NCBI GenBank assembly: GCA_009760855.2
Contig: WPIO01000024.1
Span: 1,234,501 to 1,298,500 of the forward strand
Length of the DNA: 64,000 bases
Origin: Cristatella mucedo
Lineage: Eukaryota; Bryozoa; Phylactolaemata; Cristatellidae
Direction of reading: 5' to 3'
A program made the translations under genes and the position numbers. The notes below the pieces were generated by a model. The model made no database searches, was not told where the DNA came from, and saw only the letters and a list, made by a program, of their open reading frames with translations. Positions 21,871-33,680 of the stretch are shown piece by piece. Positions within the stretch are counted from its first letter, which is position 1, and every line of letters starts with the position of its first letter.

Positions 21871-22875
21871 GTTGTTGTTGTTGTTGTTGTATCTCCGTCA
21901 GTAACTCCACAAAGTCATAAAGACCATGTGGGTGTTACGCAGGAGAGTTTTGTATAGCGCACTCACAGCCTAAGTGACTTTCGGTACGCATTCGGTAGCC
22001 AACAGACTTTGTCTCACGCAACAAAGAGAAAGTGGGAAGCATAGCAGAGTCAGGAGAGCAGTTGAGGTAGCGAGTAGCATAGAAGTAGCAGTTCAGGACC
22101 GCTGAAAAAGATGTGACATAGTCGGCAGTAGGAGAGTAGTTGTCGTTGCATAAGAATTGTGGAAGCGAGTTCCACAGTCAAGGACCTGCAGAGCTAAAGC
22201 TTCTGTCGCCAACTGTCTTTAAGCAGAGAATGGGACAGCTAATTTATTGTCCACACAGGACCAGAGGGCGCAAACAGGCTGAAACTGATGCAGCAGCTCA
22301 GCTAGGTATGAAGGAGCCAAGCCGTGGCGGACCTTGTGGGTCAGCGTAAGAACTTTGCTCTGTATCCTTTGCTCAACCGGCAACCATCCTAGATCTTTCA
22401 GCAGAGGTGACACGTGCTCAAACCGCTGGGACTTGAAGACCAGCCTTGCAGCCATATTCATAGTCCGCTGTAGTGGCATAATAGCTTTTTTTGGTAGCCC
22501 AGCAAAAAGGGAATTACAATAATCAAGCCGAGACAGAACTAAAGAGCTAGTTAAATTTTTTACAAGCCACTGTGGGAGACAGCTTCTAATCTTGGATAGG
22601 GATCGGGTGTGATGGCTAGCTGTAGAGGCAGTCTTCTGAATGAAACTTTTGAAATTGAGGCAGCTGTCGAACACGACACCTAGATTACGAGCACGTGGTG
22701 GAGGTCGCACAATAGCATCACCTATTAGAACAGCAAAGCAGTTTAATCCAGCCATGCGCTTAGGGTGTCCTATGAGAAGCAGTTCGGTTTTATCGTCATT
22801 TAATTTCAGGAAGTTTTCCGACATCCAGGATCGAATATCGGCAAGGCAATCATTCAGTTTCTCAGTTGCTGCGGT
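21871..22875 (-). pseudogene. LINE-B 3' half with partial ORF2, in EGFR intron
   Basis: On the minus strand the copy ends with GTTACTGACGGAGATAC and a (CAA)n-like tail. The open frame 22219-22824 matches the C-terminal 200 residues of the intact copy at 47167-48534 (SENFLKLNDDKTELLLIGH, then the LDYCNSL region) and then breaks. 5'-truncated just after the RT catalytic motif. Confidence 0.88.
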
Positions 22876-23051
22876 TCGTCCTAAAGAGCATCCAATGCTT
22901 TATAGCCTGCCTTTCCCTACAACATTGTAGTCCATAAGTGGAAGCACGTTTGGCAATCTTGGTAAATTTTAAGTCACGTAAGCTTGAATCCCTGTAAATC
23001 ATTGCAGCATTAGAAGCAGCTGTTCAGAATAATGGGGTTTTCTCTTTTCAG

Positions 23052-23143
23052 TCCAGAGCAGCGATCAGGTGAAGATCACGGACTTTGGTCTGGCCAAGGT
23101 GCTCGAGTACGACTCTGACCAGTACACAGCTACCGAGGGAAAG
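23052..23143 (+). CDS. EGFR: EGFR exon: activation segment with DFG
   Basis: A 92-base exon from acceptor TTCTCTTTTCAG. Its first two bases complete a Val codon from 21454. It encodes [19 protein letters not shown] and a stretch ending ATEGK, matching human ...[26 protein letters not shown]. The DFG Asp that holds magnesium is present, and a Tyr (DQYTA) sits where EGFR has its activation-loop Tyr. It ends in phase 0 at donor GTGTGT. Confidence 0.94.
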
Positions 23144-23322
23144 GTGTGTGTCTGCTGCTACCATTTTCCTCGCGAATCCAAAATTGACGGGAGGCCATAG
23201 CCTAAAGGCAATTCACTGCACAGTTTATTACATCCGTCGGGGCGGTGAAAACCGATCATTCCAGCTTCATGTTACTTTCAGTTTGGGTGCTGCCGCCATT
23301 TATAGGCGTGTGTGGCTTGCAG

Positions 23323-23545
23323 ATGCCGATCAAGTGGATGGCTCTCGAATCGGTAACGGATCGGATCTTCACGCACAAAACAGACGTGTGGAGCTACGGC
23401 GTCACTCTGTGGGAGCTGTTTACGTACGGCCAGCGACCATACGAAGGCGTGCATGCGTACGACATGCCCCAGCTGCTGGAGAGAGGCGAGCGTCTGTCTC
23501 AGCCGACCATATGCACGATCGACGTGTACATGATACTGATCAAGT
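23323..23545 (+). CDS. EGFR: EGFR exon: kinase C-lobe
   Basis: Starts in phase 0 after GGCTTGCAG with [11 protein letters not shown], the P+1 loop and ALE glutamate, followed by [13 protein letters not shown] with the structural Asp and Trp of the F helix, [17 protein letters not shown] and LIK. The end is placed at donor GTGCGT, leaving one base (T) that with GC from the next exon makes the Cys of the invariant 'KC'. If the exon is read on, it gives AWRHFTHA and a stop, with no family resemblance. A second, weaker possibility is a GC donor at 23548. Confidence 0.92.
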
Positions 23546-23740
23546 GTGCGTGGCGACACTTCACTCACGCCTGATTGACCTCCAGTAATCTCATCTGCTC
23601 TGCTTGTGTGGGGCTTTCTTGCTGCCGTGGTGGCTCGGATAAGCGCTCTAGCCAATGCGGGTCTGCAGAAGTGATGGCTGGGCATGAAGGTTCCGTGGCA
23701 CTATGCAAAGCTCACGGGCCGACATTTGCTATTGCGGCAG

Positions 23741-23947
23741 GCTAGATGCTGGACCCAAGAAGTCGGCCACCATTTGCTGACCTCGTCACTGACTTCGACC
23801 GGATGTCGAAAGATCCGGCCCGCTACCTCGTCATCGCTGGCGACAGGCTGATGAAGCTGAATAACATCTCGCACACAGCACGAGACAAGTTAGAAAGCGA
23901 TGCCGATCTTGCTGCTGCCGTTGCCGAGCACGGTAGCAACGTGATGG
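23741..23947 (+). CDS. EGFR: EGFR exon: end of kinase domain, with in-frame TAG
   Basis: Following acceptor ATTGCGGCAG, the first two bases finish a Cys codon, then TAG (23743-23745), then [14 protein letters not shown] and [13 protein letters not shown]. In EGFR relatives the residue at the TAG is an invariant Trp (KCWMIDADSRP), so TGG has become TAG by a single G-to-A change. The Arg of SRP, which pairs with the ALE glutamate, is present. The downstream sequence is well preserved through to a GTATGA donor with one leftover base, which matches all later exons. A second AG five bases on (GCTAG) could serve as acceptor but fits only with a GC donor upstream, and would delete the Trp position. 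Confidence 0.88.
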
Positions 23948-24094
23948 GTATGACACCACCACTGATGATGCTTCTTGTAACCCACGTAGCAACATCACGT
24001 GCAAGTGCAAGTGCAAGAGGTCCCACACACACATAAAGCAGAGACGAGCACCTGCACATGCAAGTGCTTCTATGCTCGAACCTAGGCACACACG

Positions 24095-24100
24095 TACACA

Positions 24101-24162
<62 letters not shown>

Positions 24163-24171
24163 GACACACAC

Positions 24172-24210
<39 letters not shown>

Positions 24211-24387
24211 CACACACTCACACACACGCACAGCAGCAGCAGCAGATTCGCAGCCCAGTCTAAGCGTTAGTTTGAGCGAAAACCTACACCTTTATCACAG
24301 AAATTTTGCCCCACTATTTTGCTGTGCACATGTGTGTGCATGTAGTTGTGTGTGTCTGTGTGTGTGTGTGTGTGTGTGTCTGTGTGT

Positions 24388-24420
<33 letters not shown>

Positions 24421-24430
24421 CATGTATGTA
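24095..24430. repeat. (CA)n then (TG)n, inverted
   Basis: CA tract at 24095-24232 with a CG-alternating patch and (CAG)5 at its end, a 100-bp spacer, then a TG tract at 24330-24430. The arms are complementary, as at 8606-8970. Confidence 0.92.
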
Positions 24431-25089
24431 GGTGTGTGTGCACGTGTATGTGTTTATGTGCATGTCAACCCCCATATGAGTGACTCCATGTGGGCGCGTG
24501 TGTGTCTACATGCCTATACGTGCTTGCAAGTCTTTGCGAATGTATGTGTGTAGAGGACACATTTGTGTCTGTGCACATATCTGCCAGTACCTCCGTAAAG
24601 CCATAATTAGGGATCACAACTAAATCAATTCTTTACGGAGTTTCAATAAGAATAACCCTGTATCATGCATCCACCCTCGGCGGAAAAATCTATGATCAGT
24701 TTGTTAATTGCCTTGTTTCTCACTTTCTCTGATAATTGCTCGGTGGCTGAAGCTACTATAAAGACAAAAGTGACCGAAAGTGCGAAAGGAAAAGTAGCTT
24801 GCCGCTCGTTTCCTGGATTGATTGATGCTCGTTGCACTGAAGTGCTACTGTGAAAGAGGCATGCACGACACCTCAAATCAGCTAGTCCCTTGCCTGCCGC
24901 CCTCTGTAACCCTTCCTAATTATTATGTCTCAGCTAGACGCCGAGCTAGCCGGATTCAAATAATACACCATCTAATATCTAAATATAATAATATCTGAAC
25001 TCGAAAGCTTCAATAAGCCAGTGCTTCTCTGCCACTCGAATACTCAAGATGATCTAACTAGACCAGAAAAATGTTTGCCAGAAAACTAT
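24431..25089. other. EGFR intron, nothing recognised
   Basis: Contains an open frame 24665-24853 beginning with a hydrophobic stretch. There is no other support for coding. Confidence 0.35.
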
Positions 25090-25970
25090 TTGCTTGAAAA
25101 CTCTTAGAGGTTTTCACCGCCTGAATATAAACTGTTTGTTTCATTAGCTTATCACTGGCTTCATTGAAAAATTACTGCTAGTGATCCCTCTATGAGTCAA
25201 GGCAACTAAAGCCGTTGTTAAGTGACAATTCGTGACCTACCTTAAGAAATTTACTCGAGTGTCTCTATAGGAAGTGGATACGTTAATTAAGGCTATTAAA
25301 AATAGCTTCTCACCTGAAAACCCTACTCAAATTCCTCTCAGGTTATTTTTTATGCTAAAATTCGTACAGCCATAACCTAAATTTATTTCACTGGATAAAG
25401 CTATTATTCAATAGTTATTTAAATCGGCCATTGCTCTGCAATAGTTCAAAAGCCTAGATTACATCAAGAGGCTTTAGCAGACTATTGCTTCGACGTCCTT
25501 CTTAATTTGTGTCCTAGATTATGGAAGTAATTGTCGGTAAGCTTTTTGTAGAACGCATCGGCTAGAATTAACTGTCAGAAAACTTTCTTTTGGGATTCAA
25601 GCTACATCGGTCCACTAAAACTTCTCTCCTTTTGGCCGACGACATCCAAAGCAGCAACGGTGACAGTAATTTACTGCCCCCGTCCTGCTGAATCCATCAG
25701 CAGCGTAGGACATTATTGATCAATAGAGTGTACTCTAACAATTGAGAACAGCGATTGGTCTCGCAACAGAGGCATTGACGTTTTCGAAGTCATACTACTA
25801 TTCCAATTGTGCTCAATCTGTTTCCTGTGAATGCCACGTCTTCCGTCAAGCCAGTCAAAGGTAAAGTTTCACAAAGGATCTGTTCTCCGTTTACCTGTTC
25901 TTTGCTTATGACGAGCCTCTGAGAAACGTGATTCGGTCTCGTGGGATTGGCCTCCACTTCGACTCACGAT
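25090..25970 (+). pseudogene. Very old LINE-B reverse-transcriptase fragment
   Basis: Collinear with 46940-47580 after many substitutions. Recognisable are the ATTGATCAATAGAGT block (FDTIDH motif A region), AAAGGATCTGTTCTCCGTTTA (QGSVLGPL) and AACGTGATTCGGTCTCGTGGGATTGG. No frame is open for more than a short distance. Confidence 0.6.
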
Positions 25971-26229
25971 AACTAACTGTAGCAATCGTGTAAGCCACCG
26001 GAATCTACTGCAGCGACTGATTCATTAAATGCTTGCCTTTCAGACATACGATCCTGAATTTCGGATGATTTCATTCCGTGATAACAGTACAACGTACAAC
26101 GGCGATACGACCAACATTTCACTCATAAACCACACGGTTTGCTTGTTTTACCCGAAATTGGTACTCGCAATTAGGAGAGCCTGGTCTGCCCACCCAGTGA
26201 CTAGGAGCTTAGAGGACAGTTTTAAAAAC

Positions 26230-26385
26230 TTAGCTGATTTAACAGCCTCATTTGCGTAGCGGCAGAAGAGCTATATCTGCTATCACCACCGCTTGCAGTT
26301 GGCGATAAAGAATCGCCTAACTGCAGGATCTGAACACGCGTCCTCGGTCGTAAAGAGCTAGAACCTTACCTCCAGGCTATCGTTG
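26230..26385 (-). mobile_element. SINE-1 copy
   Basis: Keeps TAGCTGATTTAACAGCCTC at its 3' terminus and CACCGCTTGCAGTTGGCG. The B box is mutated. Confidence 0.72.
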
Positions 26386-26927
26386 CCCATTCAACCCTCT
26401 AATCTTTATAGGAGCAGCTTACCTCGAAGAGTAGGAAGCAGCAAGTTAATCTTTAATCTAACTGTGAGATTCATTCCTAGGTGTAAATAACCTGGAGCTA
26501 GGAGTAACCGCATAAACAGACAACACGGTCTGAGGAGTACTCTGAATAATGAGCTACATTAGCAAAGATATGAATCTACGACTGTATAACGCACTTGTGC
26601 CGGTGCTAACAACTGATGCTACTGTAAAATGTCGCTGTCAGTGCCCATTTTTAGCCGCGAGTATGGTAATCATACAACAATGCAGCACTTTTTTGTTCAT
26701 CCGGTGAAGCACAGGTGAACTGACACTTCCGTGGTTTCAAGCTTAGTTAGGTCGATAGCTCCAACGGGTGCCATCATCCGGCACCTGCTTGCACTGTGGG
26801 AAAGAACGAAATCTCTATCGAGGCGCTTTGCCTAACTAGCAGGGCTAGAGCACACTACCTCGGCTATCGAATGCATTTACCTTGACCTCAGTTCTCACAG
26901 TTCTCAGTTCTCACAGGTAAACACCTT

Positions 26928-27055
26928 GGCTGATTTAACAGCCTCATCTGTATAGTGGCTGAAGAGTCATAACTGGTTATCACCACCGCTTGCAGTCATA
27001 AATAAAGAATGGCCTACAGAAGAATTTAAACGTAAGAGAGCTATCACGTTATCTT
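26928..27055 (-). mobile_element. SINE-1 copy, diverged
   Basis: Keeps GGCTGATTTAACAGCCTCAT and ATCACCACCGCTTGCAGT. The promoter boxes are no longer clear. Confidence 0.62.
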
Positions 27056-30000
27056 TCCTTGTTTTCACGGCCACTAATCTTAACTTCTGGACTAAGCCTT
27101 GGGTTGTCCTGGTCTAAGGCTTCGTGCCGATCACATTGCAGCAGGCATGGAACGAAAGTAGCACTGTCTAATATTAGCTTTATTCTTAGTGGTATGAACA
27201 CCAATCCATTTTTCTGCCCGATTCATTCAGCACTCATCCTATTAATATCCAGGGGACACCTCCAGCGGCCGGCAGTCCAATAGGATTCGTTGGTAACGGT
27301 ATACGCCATCAAAATGTGTGTTACGAAAAAAGCATTATCCCGGAAAGCACTAGCGTAGCCGAAGAGGTTTTGGTTTGTTCAGCAAATACTCTGCAAGCAA
27401 TAGGCATGCATCCTTACGACAGGGTAGATGATTGCCCTCGCCTGAATATTCTGATACCGTAGGTCAAATCACTCACTGCCAGCCATGCAACAGTCTTCAT
27501 GAGTGCCGGTGAGCTAGCGCTGAAGAGATCATTTGTGCAAAGCTTGCTACTGTCATTCTTTTTCAAAATTCTTGACTGAGGATGATACTTCAAGTTTGAA
27601 TATCACACAGGGATTACTACGGTGGCAACCTGCATGTTCCATCTCAGCACAGCAAAGTTTCGAACCACACTCAGCTTCATTGATTGCATCGACAGAGCTA
27701 GGTCAATATGATTAATTAACTCTATTTCTGTTATCCACAATAACACTCAACATTGATATTTATTCCGGGTCTATACCTGCTATTTCCACGAACAACCTCG
27801 AAATTTACGATGAAATCTGTCGTTCGTACTCCCTTCGGGGATTCGATCTGTCCACCACCATGCGCATCAGATGACATGGATTACCTAAGCCAGAAAATAA
27901 AATAGTCGAGCTTAACTCTCAGCCGTCCTGGATTCGGGCGTATCAGTGGCTGGAGTATCCCTTTTTATCACGGAGAATGTTGGCTGCTTCATACGCTTTC
28001 TTTTCTCTTCATCGCATGGCTTAAACCTATTCTTAATGTTCGGGTTCGGTCACTTGAAGGTCAGCAGCGCGGGCGGAGTATTACTCGTTCTTCAAAACAG
28101 CCACTAGTCACACCACGACAATAAGATGTAGCAGGTCATTAACCTGAGGAACACAAAGGTGCACGGCATTGCAGGATAGTGCGATTTGGCGAGACGTATT
28201 GCCTTAGCAATTGCTGAAATTCGAACTGTGTTTTAAGATCAGTCGATTCAAAACGATTCCCAACGAGCCAGAGCCTGCCCTGTCGGGGCCACGACGAGTC
28301 AGTCGACGAGATAGTTGCAGGGCTGAGCCAATTAATTCAAAGCTGCAAGTTTCACAGAACATGCTTTGCCCTGGCGGGGCCACGACGAGTCGGACGATTA
28401 GTACAAGTACGGCAACTGCCTCAGGCACCCTTTCAGCGATTCGGCGACATCTTCAGCGGGGCAGCTTCCATGGACTCCACGTATTCCGTCTAAGTAGGAC
28501 TTTGAGATTGCAGCCATCAAGCTCGTAAGCCCCAAATCTCAGAGGCCCGAAATTGGAGCGCAACTACGAAATGACCAGCCCGTTTATTCCGAAGGCCAGC
28601 ATACCTCAGCAGACACAAGCGAACCTCACAGCTAAATTTCTCGGTGACTAAAAAGGCAACGCTTGTTACGGCCATTTATGGACGACGCGAGTCGTGATGA
28701 GTGCAAGGACGAGTTTTTTTGAAAACAATGATGCAGGGCAATATCGTTTTGCTACGAGATCGGCGCGGCCTAAAGCTCTTTACTGGCGTCGGCGGATACT
28801 CTGGCTCTGCCTTCGCATGCATTCAGACGACGAATCGCCGTCACCAGATAACCAGATCGTTGCCGACACGGCAACCACGATGCTGCCAATCCAAGTAGTG
28901 AACTTGACAGTCTTCAAAGATTCATCAAGCAATTGAACGAGTTTGCAAGCTAAAGCATTGCCTCGCTTCAAGCTGAAAGTAGCTCTGGTTTTTACCTTTG
29001 CTCATAGTGCCCCAGCTTTGCCTCTTCTTCTAATTGGTCGCTCTCATAGGCAATGGAGCTACGGGTTCTTGCAAAAGTAACGAAACGACCAACTTCTCAG
29101 TAAGCAAAAAGAGACAGCTCAGCACCTGATCCATGAGCTGAATGCTGAGATTTTCTGTCGGCTAAAGCAGGAGGCTACATTAGTATACCCAGTGGATACG
29201 AGCCGGTTGTTGTTTTTTGAGAAACTACATCACTTAATTGAAATATTTACCTTGACCACTGGAGCCATTTCGCACCTTTAAAGTTGCACGGCTGAGCTGA
29301 TGAAATCAAAGCTGCATGCTTCACGGAACATTCTTTCTTTCAAATTCTCCTTATTCCTACATCTTATGGAACGCTTGCTATGAATATGCACCACTAAAGT
29401 TTACTAAAAGTGTTCCGTCGTTGGCACGGTTAGGCACTGACAGAGATACGAGCGACTGACGATAATAATACGTTAGCACAGTAGATGTTGTCAGAAACGT
29501 GATATCAAGGTGATAGGCTTGAATTTCATCTCCATCCGACTTGATCTGACTCGTTAAGTTGAGCGAACAGATACAGACACAGAGCTTAAGGTCGTCGGTT
29601 AGCTTTCCGATCTTACTCTCATGCTGGCTGAGTCATTTCGAGCAGGGACAGGCTTTGACATATTGTTCAAGCTCGCAACACTGCCACTGCCAACCGCTCA
29701 GGTCAAACATGTGGATAAAAACCTTTAAGACATGCATTGGAACGAAGATTGGGTGCAGAACTCCTTAAGGACGCCAAGCGAATATGGTTGGAGAGAAACG
29801 GCCGCTATTTGATGTAAGAGTAGATCGTCGATACTTCTAATCTATGCCCAGCCGCTACTGACATATAGGATTAAAGACTTGCGATATTCACTGTTTGTCA
29901 TTATCGGCAGGCCATGCCTTTTCATTACTGTCTTGGCTCAGTCACTGCGATCACTGACGGTACACCACTTATCTGGACTCTGTACATTTGTCTCAGAAAA

Positions 30001-30459
30001 TACTTCCATGTCCAGCTATTCTGACACTACTATGCTCTCGTTTGATGCAAGTCATTGAGGAAACTCACCGTAGGTGAGGATGCTGCCACCACGCTGCCCC
30101 GGCATTATTTCATTTATTCATTCTAGAAAAACTCGTGTACACCCGCTCTGAACTAACACTTTTATCGTTAACGCTGATGTACAGCCACACCAGTCTCACG
30201 AGTCGCTATCGAGGCCTGGTGAGGGCGCATTTAGAGAGCAGCCTCGTTGTCTGGATACCAACCAGGTGAGACTACCGGGCTTCGAGGGTATCGAGGATGA
30301 ATAAAAGCTGCTACTCTGGTATTATAATAAACCCGAGCTAGAGAAAGCGGTAGTTAAACGAGCACATGTTGATATCTAAGCAATAATTCATCGCTTTGAG
30401 CCAGTCAACAGAGCTGATTGTTAACATGACAGTTTTCTGGAAAGTCCTTTGCTTGCGAT
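27056..30459. other. Long EGFR intron segment without recognised content
   Basis: About 3.4 kb. GGGGCCACGACGAGTC occurs twice (28286 and 28377) about 90 bp apart, each followed by related sequence, so there is a small direct repeat. Short open frames at 28211-28528 and 28694-28936 have no recognised domain. It may be an unrecognised transposable element. Confidence 0.35.
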
Positions 30460-31680
30460 TGAACTCATATATCAAAACTTTAAACCTTGCTAGTAAGTTC
30501 CAGTCTGGCTTTAGACCTAATCCCTTCGCAGAGTCAGTCTTGTATAGGGTATACAACGACCTACTTAGGAGTGCAGACATGGGTAGAGTGTCTCAGCTTG
30601 TTTTGCTCGTCCTTTCTGCAGCTTTTAATACCATCGATCACAAAGTTTTTCTAGAGCGCCTCTCATCTCGCCTGGGCATCACTGGCACTGCTCTGCAGTG
30701 GTTCAGGTCCTATCTCAGTTGGTGACTCCAGAGTATTGACGAGAACGGACAAAGATCATCAGAGGTGCCTCTGAGATTTGGGATACCTCAGGGCTCCGTA
30801 CTAGGTCCGGCTCTTTTCACGGTTTATACTCTGCCTCTTGCTGATGTGATTGCCAAGCACAATCTAGGCTTTCACTTGTATGTGGATGACACTCAGCTGT
30901 ACCTTTGCTTCAATCCCTCCCAGCCTTTGAGCACCTCAAATTCTCTCAACTCACTTGCTGCATGTATTTATTACATCCGCACATGGATGACAGCAAACTT
31001 TCTAAAACTAAACGATGATAAAACAAACATACCAGTTATGGGCAAACCCAGTGTGTATCAGAAATTGGAAAGGCTGACGCTCAAAATTGGCTCTGCCAGC
31101 ATTTCTCTAGTTGAATCAGCCGAAATCTAGGTGTCATGTTCCAAAGTGACCTCGTTAGACGACCAAATTAGCTCCACAGTGATCTGCCTACTTTCAGCTA
31201 CATAACATTGCTAAAATTCTGGCTTTTTTAGGTTAGGATACCACGTCCAAGTTTCTCCATGCATTCGTGACATCCCGTCTCGACTTCTGCAACTCACTGC
31301 TTACTGGCCTACCGGCATGTGCGATCAGGCGATTGCAGCTGGTGCAAATCTCAGCAGCTAGGCTTGTCTGTCGTGAGCATCGCAGTTGCCACATCACACC
31401 ACTTCTCGCTGACCTGCACTGGCTACCAATCAAGCGACGGATTGACTTCAAGGTTCTGTCGCTCACTTTTAGGTCCCTTCATTCTTTGGCTCCCGCCTAT
31501 CTCTTAGATCTACTCCCCCACCAGGCTACGCATCGTACCACTCGCTTTTAGTAATCCAACAGTCTACCAATACCTCGTACAAACCTCAAATCCTGTGGAG
31601 ACCGTGCATTTAGTTCGTAGGCTCCCAAAGCCTTGAACTCCTTCTTGACTTGCGTCAGAACATCCCTGACTTGAACACAT
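30460..31680 (+). pseudogene. LINE-A copy with reverse transcriptase
   Basis: Begins in the RT fingers (FQSGFRPNPFAES) and runs through LLVLSAAFNTIDHKVFLE (motif A Asp changed to Asn), FGIPQGSVLGPALFTVYTL (motif B), HLYVDDTQLYLCF (catalytic box YVDD), ANFLKLNDDKT and the C-terminal region to about 31680. There are frame breaks around 30725, 31130 and later. 5'-truncated, on the same strand as EGFR and within its long intron. Confidence 0.88.
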
Positions 31681-31682
31681 TT

Positions 31683-32370
31683 ATAATTCTGCAACTCACT
31701 GCTTACTGGCCTACCAGCATGTGCGATCAGGCGATTGCAGCTGGTGCAAAACTCTGCAGCTAGGCTTGTCTGTCGTGAGCGTCGCAGTTGCCACATTACT
31801 CCACTTCTCGCCGACCTGCACTGGTTACCAGTCAAGCAACGGATTGACTTCAAGGTTTTGTCGCTTACTTTTAGGTCTCTTCATTCTATGGCTCCAGCCT
31901 ATCTTTCAGAGATACTACCCCATCAGGCAAAGCATCGTACCACTCGCTTTTCGGAATCCAACAGTCTAGAAATACCTCGTACAAACCTTAAATCCTTTGG
32001 AGACCGTGCATTTAGCTCGTATGCTCCCACAGCCTGGAACTCCCTCCCGACCTGCATCAGAACATCCCCTGACCTGACCACATTTAAAAGAAACTTAAAA
32101 ACATACCTATTTAGGACAGCATTTAGTGGGTCCTTGTGATTCGTCCTCGATGTGCTTATGCGTGCTGACACTGTGCATGCTGCCACTAACCACATTTGCA
32201 TGCTGACCCAGTGCATGTAACCCCTAACCATGTTATTCATTTTGTTTGTTTTTCAAGCATGATTTTACTTACTATTCTATTGCGTATCACTTTGCAGCAA
32301 ATGTAAAGCGCCTAGAAAGAGATTAAGTTCTCTGAGGGCGCTTTATCAAGTGCAATATTATTATTATTAT
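31683..32370 (+). mobile_element. LINE-A 3' portion, tandem duplicate with intact terminus
   Basis: Repeats the ORF2 C-terminus from CTGCAACTCACTGCTTACTGG with a 402-bp offset to 31288, then continues through a 134-codon open frame (31735-32139; PTAWNSLPTCIRTSPDLTT) and the complete 3' UTR to (ATT)n at 32355. Less damaged than the copy before it. This is the best reference for the 3' end of the family. Confidence 0.85.
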
Positions 32371-32374
32371 TATT

Positions 32375-32650
32375 ATTATAACCTTAAAAACAAACCTATT
32401 AAGGACAGCACTTAGTAGGTCCCTGTGATTCGTCCTTGATGTGGTTATGCATGCTGACACTGTGCAGGCTATCACTAACCACATTTGCATGCTTACCATG
32501 TGTATTTCAACCCTAACCATGTTGTGCTTATTGTTTATCAAGCACTAAATTACTCACCATTCAATTGCGTTTCCATTTGTAGCAGATGTAAAGCGCTTAG
32601 AAAGAGATTGAGTTCTCTGTGGGCGTTTTATCAAGTGCATTATGATTTCT
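32375..32650 (+). mobile_element. LINE-A 3' UTR, third copy in a row
   Basis: Starts at the AAAAACAAACCTATT block and includes the sub-repeats and terminal stem. Placed immediately after the (ATT)n tail of its neighbour, it suggests insertion into the tail or unequal exchange. Confidence 0.78.
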
Positions 32651-32709
32651 ATTAATAGAGTTTCTAAAGCCATGGGCCCATTTCAGAGGCTGGTCCCCTA
32701 AAGATATAG

Positions 32710-33680
32710 TGGCTACTAGACTTACGAATTTAATTCGTTCTGGGAACGGAGCTCGTAACTCAAATTACGCGTATGTCAAATGAATTTTTCTGTTGAAATG
32801 AACTGAAATGCCATTAATTCTTTCTGGCCCCCAAAAAACACCGCAATTTTTGTTACATGCTTTTAAATTTTAAATTTATGTATAGACAACGATTATTGTA
32901 TAAAAATACCACGCAGTAGAATTTACTGCAATTAACTAGCTCTCTTAAGCTCAGTGTACCTCGTTTATGATGAAGGTAAGACGACTTGAAGATGCTGACG
33001 TTGTGCGAGGAGAGAGGCTGAAATGAATAACGAAATATATCTTATGTCGCTGATTGTCGCCTTTTTCGCTTTCCTTTTTCGCTTTTATCTGCAGGGTTTT
33101 TCGATGATAACCTGTCCTCTGAGGTCCGCTTCGTCATTCATTTCGTAACGTTCCTTATATAAGTTAGGCCAGTGTCCCGAAATAGCTCCGTTGCCAATCC
33201 GTTGTATTGCCATCAGCCACTTTTTATGAGTCCCTCTTTTGAAAAATTCCTAAAGTTTCTCCCACATTCCCAGCATTTCATTTATCTCACTTGTAGAGAT
33301 TACCTCGTCTACGGCACCTCTTTCCCGCAAAGCCTCCATGCGCTGCTGCGTCTGCATCTCCTTTAGCTCCTCCGTCGTTGGTTCGTTGGAGTTCTCTTCG
33401 ATGAGCTCGTTACTGTCACCCCCACCCATGTCCAATCCCTTGGACTTTCCGAGGGACACAATCTCCCTCACTACTGCCGCTTCGGGTTCGAGTCTCTAAA
33501 AGTCCGTTAGGCTACAGGTTCTTCTGCGAAGAGGCCAAGGTCCTCTTTTTAGCATCCTGGCAGGCGTATTCGATAACTCAGTGGCATATCGCGATGTTAT
33601 AGTGGTCCTCATACACATCTATTACCTCCTGGTACACTATGTTTTTTGTCGTTGAGTGAGGGTGTGTATTAACTTACGCA
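32710..33680 (-). pseudogene. pogo/Tigger DNA transposon with transposase C-terminus
   Basis: The low-coordinate end has a Tigger-like TIR context (ACTAGACTTACGAATTTAATTCG...GGAACGGAGCTCGTAACTC). On the minus strand a frame at 33250-33480 reads ELIEENSNEPTTEELKEMQ and ISTSEINEMLGMWEKL, the characteristic end of Tigger-type transposases (ELTTEEL, then TSEIKEML). The DDE catalytic part is missing or unrecognisable, so it cannot move by itself. Related non-coding copies lie at 42305-43126 and 43824-44029. Confidence 0.8.

Noticed and set aside
23278-23685. 135-codon minus-strand frame
   Set aside because: Antisense of the kinase C-lobe exon.
24665-24853. Open frame starting with a hydrophobic, signal-like stretch
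   Set aside because: 62 codons only, no splice or promoter support, no family.
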